Shown here: positions 63,301-64,000 of the stretch, one piece after another
Layout of the letters: each line of letters starts with the position of its first letter
Numbering within the stretch: position 1 is the first letter of the stretch
Origin: Calliopum simillimum
Lineage: Eukaryota > Arthropoda > Insecta > Diptera > Lauxaniidae
Assembly (NCBI GenBank): GCA_951812925.1
Contig: OX638372.1
Span: 40,608,245-40,672,244, forward strand
Length of the DNA: 64,000 nt
Reading direction: 5' to 3'
The notes under the pieces: generated by a model
What the model was told of the DNA's origin: nothing
Database searches by the model: none
What the model saw: only the letters and a program-made list of their open reading frames with translations
Position numbers and translations under genes: made by a program

Positions 63301-63512
63301 TACCTACTTGTCTCTTTGTTTGCATGAACGAGCTGGCTACTTGATAAATTATAAATTTCACCACCTGGCAGCGCTTGAAATTAAATGACATTATGTTTGC
63401 AAAAATTATTTTATTTGTTATTTTATAGATAGTAACTTGGATTTTAAAAATAATTGTGTCGTAGAATAAGCCTTATCTTTAAAAAATTATATTGTATACT
63501 AAGACTTATCAA
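60335..63512. repeat. Upstream Shmt region and repeats to next gene
   Basis: 60335-60430 is the presumed Shmt leader. From 60930 to 61110 there is a diverged copy of an arm of the 10.26-11.16 kb palindrome. At 61251-61803 an inverted-repeat element (AGATCCGGCAGTA / TACTGCCGAATCT ends) contains MITE copy 2 (61311-61412) and an inner hairpin (about 61640-61730). 62385-62590 holds the second copy of the dispersed repeat. 62600-63512 shows nothing I can name beyond a possible solo MITE arm near 63090. Confidence 0.6.
61311..61412. repeat. Palindromic MITE, copy 2
   Basis: TCGTCAGCTGAG to CTCAGCCGACGA with TA on both sides. It lacks part of the inner left arm compared with copy 1 at 7711-7854. 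Nested inside the 61251-61803 element. Confidence 0.75.
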
Positions 63513-64000
63513 ATGGATGATTTGAAAGATGATGGTCTGAAATTAATCTTCGAACCTGGATACAAACTGGAAGATTTAAGAAAGTATATTAAAGAAACAT
63601 GTCTTGCAGATCGGTGCAAATTTGTGGAAGAAACCGAAAATGCGGAAGAGGTTGGGTTTTGGACAGTTTTAATCTTGTACGTTTGTTTCTAATGTTTTTT
63701 TTTTTTTAGATTTGCAAAAGCTTCTTACTACTCCTTAAAAGCGAATTAAATCTCGATGAAATGGCTTCGTATTTTGTAGCTGTAAGTATGATGTACTTCA
63801 TTGATGCAAAACCATCAAATCTTGAGTTACGTTCTCATCTGGTACAAAAAGCCTTTCGCTACTTGGATACACTTAGTCCATTGCATGTAAGAATTTCTTA
63901 ATGTTTCCACAGCGAAGTGTTAAAGATATTTTATTAATTTTTATATTTCAGCTACATGTAGCAACAAAACGCTTGTATGAGGGTTTAAAATTTGATGGCA
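63513..64000 (+). CDS. Unrecognised protein-coding gene, 5' part, runs off window
   Basis: Three exons stay in one open frame: 63513-63650 (46 codons, starts MDDLKDDGLKLIFEPGYKLE), 63710-63886 (59 codons) and from 63952. The introns are short, and acceptors are T-rich. Donor 1 (GAG|GTTGGG) is weak; donor 2 (CAT|GTAAGA) is good. The peptide is helical in character (SFLLLLKSELNLDEMASYF, then KAFRYLDTLSPLH, then TKRLYEGLKF), so an alpha-solenoid or coiled region is possible. I recognise no family and see no signal peptide. The coding call rests on frame continuity and amino-acid character. Confidence 0.6.

Overview
This is a stretch of AT-rich, intron-containing, transposon-laden animal DNA. The genes point to a higher (cyclorrhaphan) fly, possibly a fruit fly (Tephritidae) or a calyptrate; I cannot name the species. 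The main evidence is a cytoplasmic actin whose 376 residues look the same as Drosophila Act5C. It is followed by a fatty acyl-CoA reductase, a BTB/zinc-finger gene and serine hydroxymethyltransferase (Shmt). From memory this matches the neighbourhood of Act5C on the Drosophila X (Act5C, CG4020, CG12236, Shmt/CG3011), so it is probably a conserved Muller-A block. I could not check this.

Layout. 1-16.29 kb is gene-free as far as I can see and is full of repeats: two long foldback palindromes (3.1-4.5 and 10.3-11.2 kb), a pogo/Tigger-like terminal-inverted-repeat element (6.8-8.15 kb) and another inverted repeat (12.6-13.3 kb). 16.29-22.3 kb is the Act5C ortholog on the + strand, with two alternative leader promoters (each with the same CArG box), a TE-invaded leader intron, one uninterrupted coding exon and a long 3' UTR. 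22.3-28.5 kb is non-coding and includes a 1.7-kb foldback element (25.45-27.18 kb) and a tandem repeat with Pol III B-box-like words. 28.55-34.2 kb is an intact ten-exon fatty acyl-CoA reductase on the + strand (499 aa); its second intron carries a dead Tc1/mariner-class element. 37.08-46.08 kb is a BTB transcription factor on the + strand with a GC-AG intron, a duplicated splice donor and two alternative C-terminal zinc-finger exons. 49.30-60.33 kb is Shmt on the - strand. The shared exons are at 49.3-50.77 kb, and an upstream exon at 60.09-60.33 kb joins in frame and looks like a mitochondrial leader. The 9.3-kb intron between them holds tandem repeats, a mariner remnant, MITEs and a nest of inverted-repeat elements. 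63.51-64.0 kb is the start of an unrecognised + strand gene that runs off the window.

The host genes are housekeeping or regulatory and do not form a pathway. Their shared feature is heavy transposon load in introns with coding frames kept intact. The most interesting signals are the palindromic elements with CAC termini and TTA duplications (possible sources of hairpin RNA), a GC-rich hairpin core shared by two unrelated inverted-repeat shells in the Shmt intron, and the splicing designs of Shmt and the BTB gene. All exon boundaries were derived by hand from splice-site words and reading-frame continuity; no alignment or search was run.
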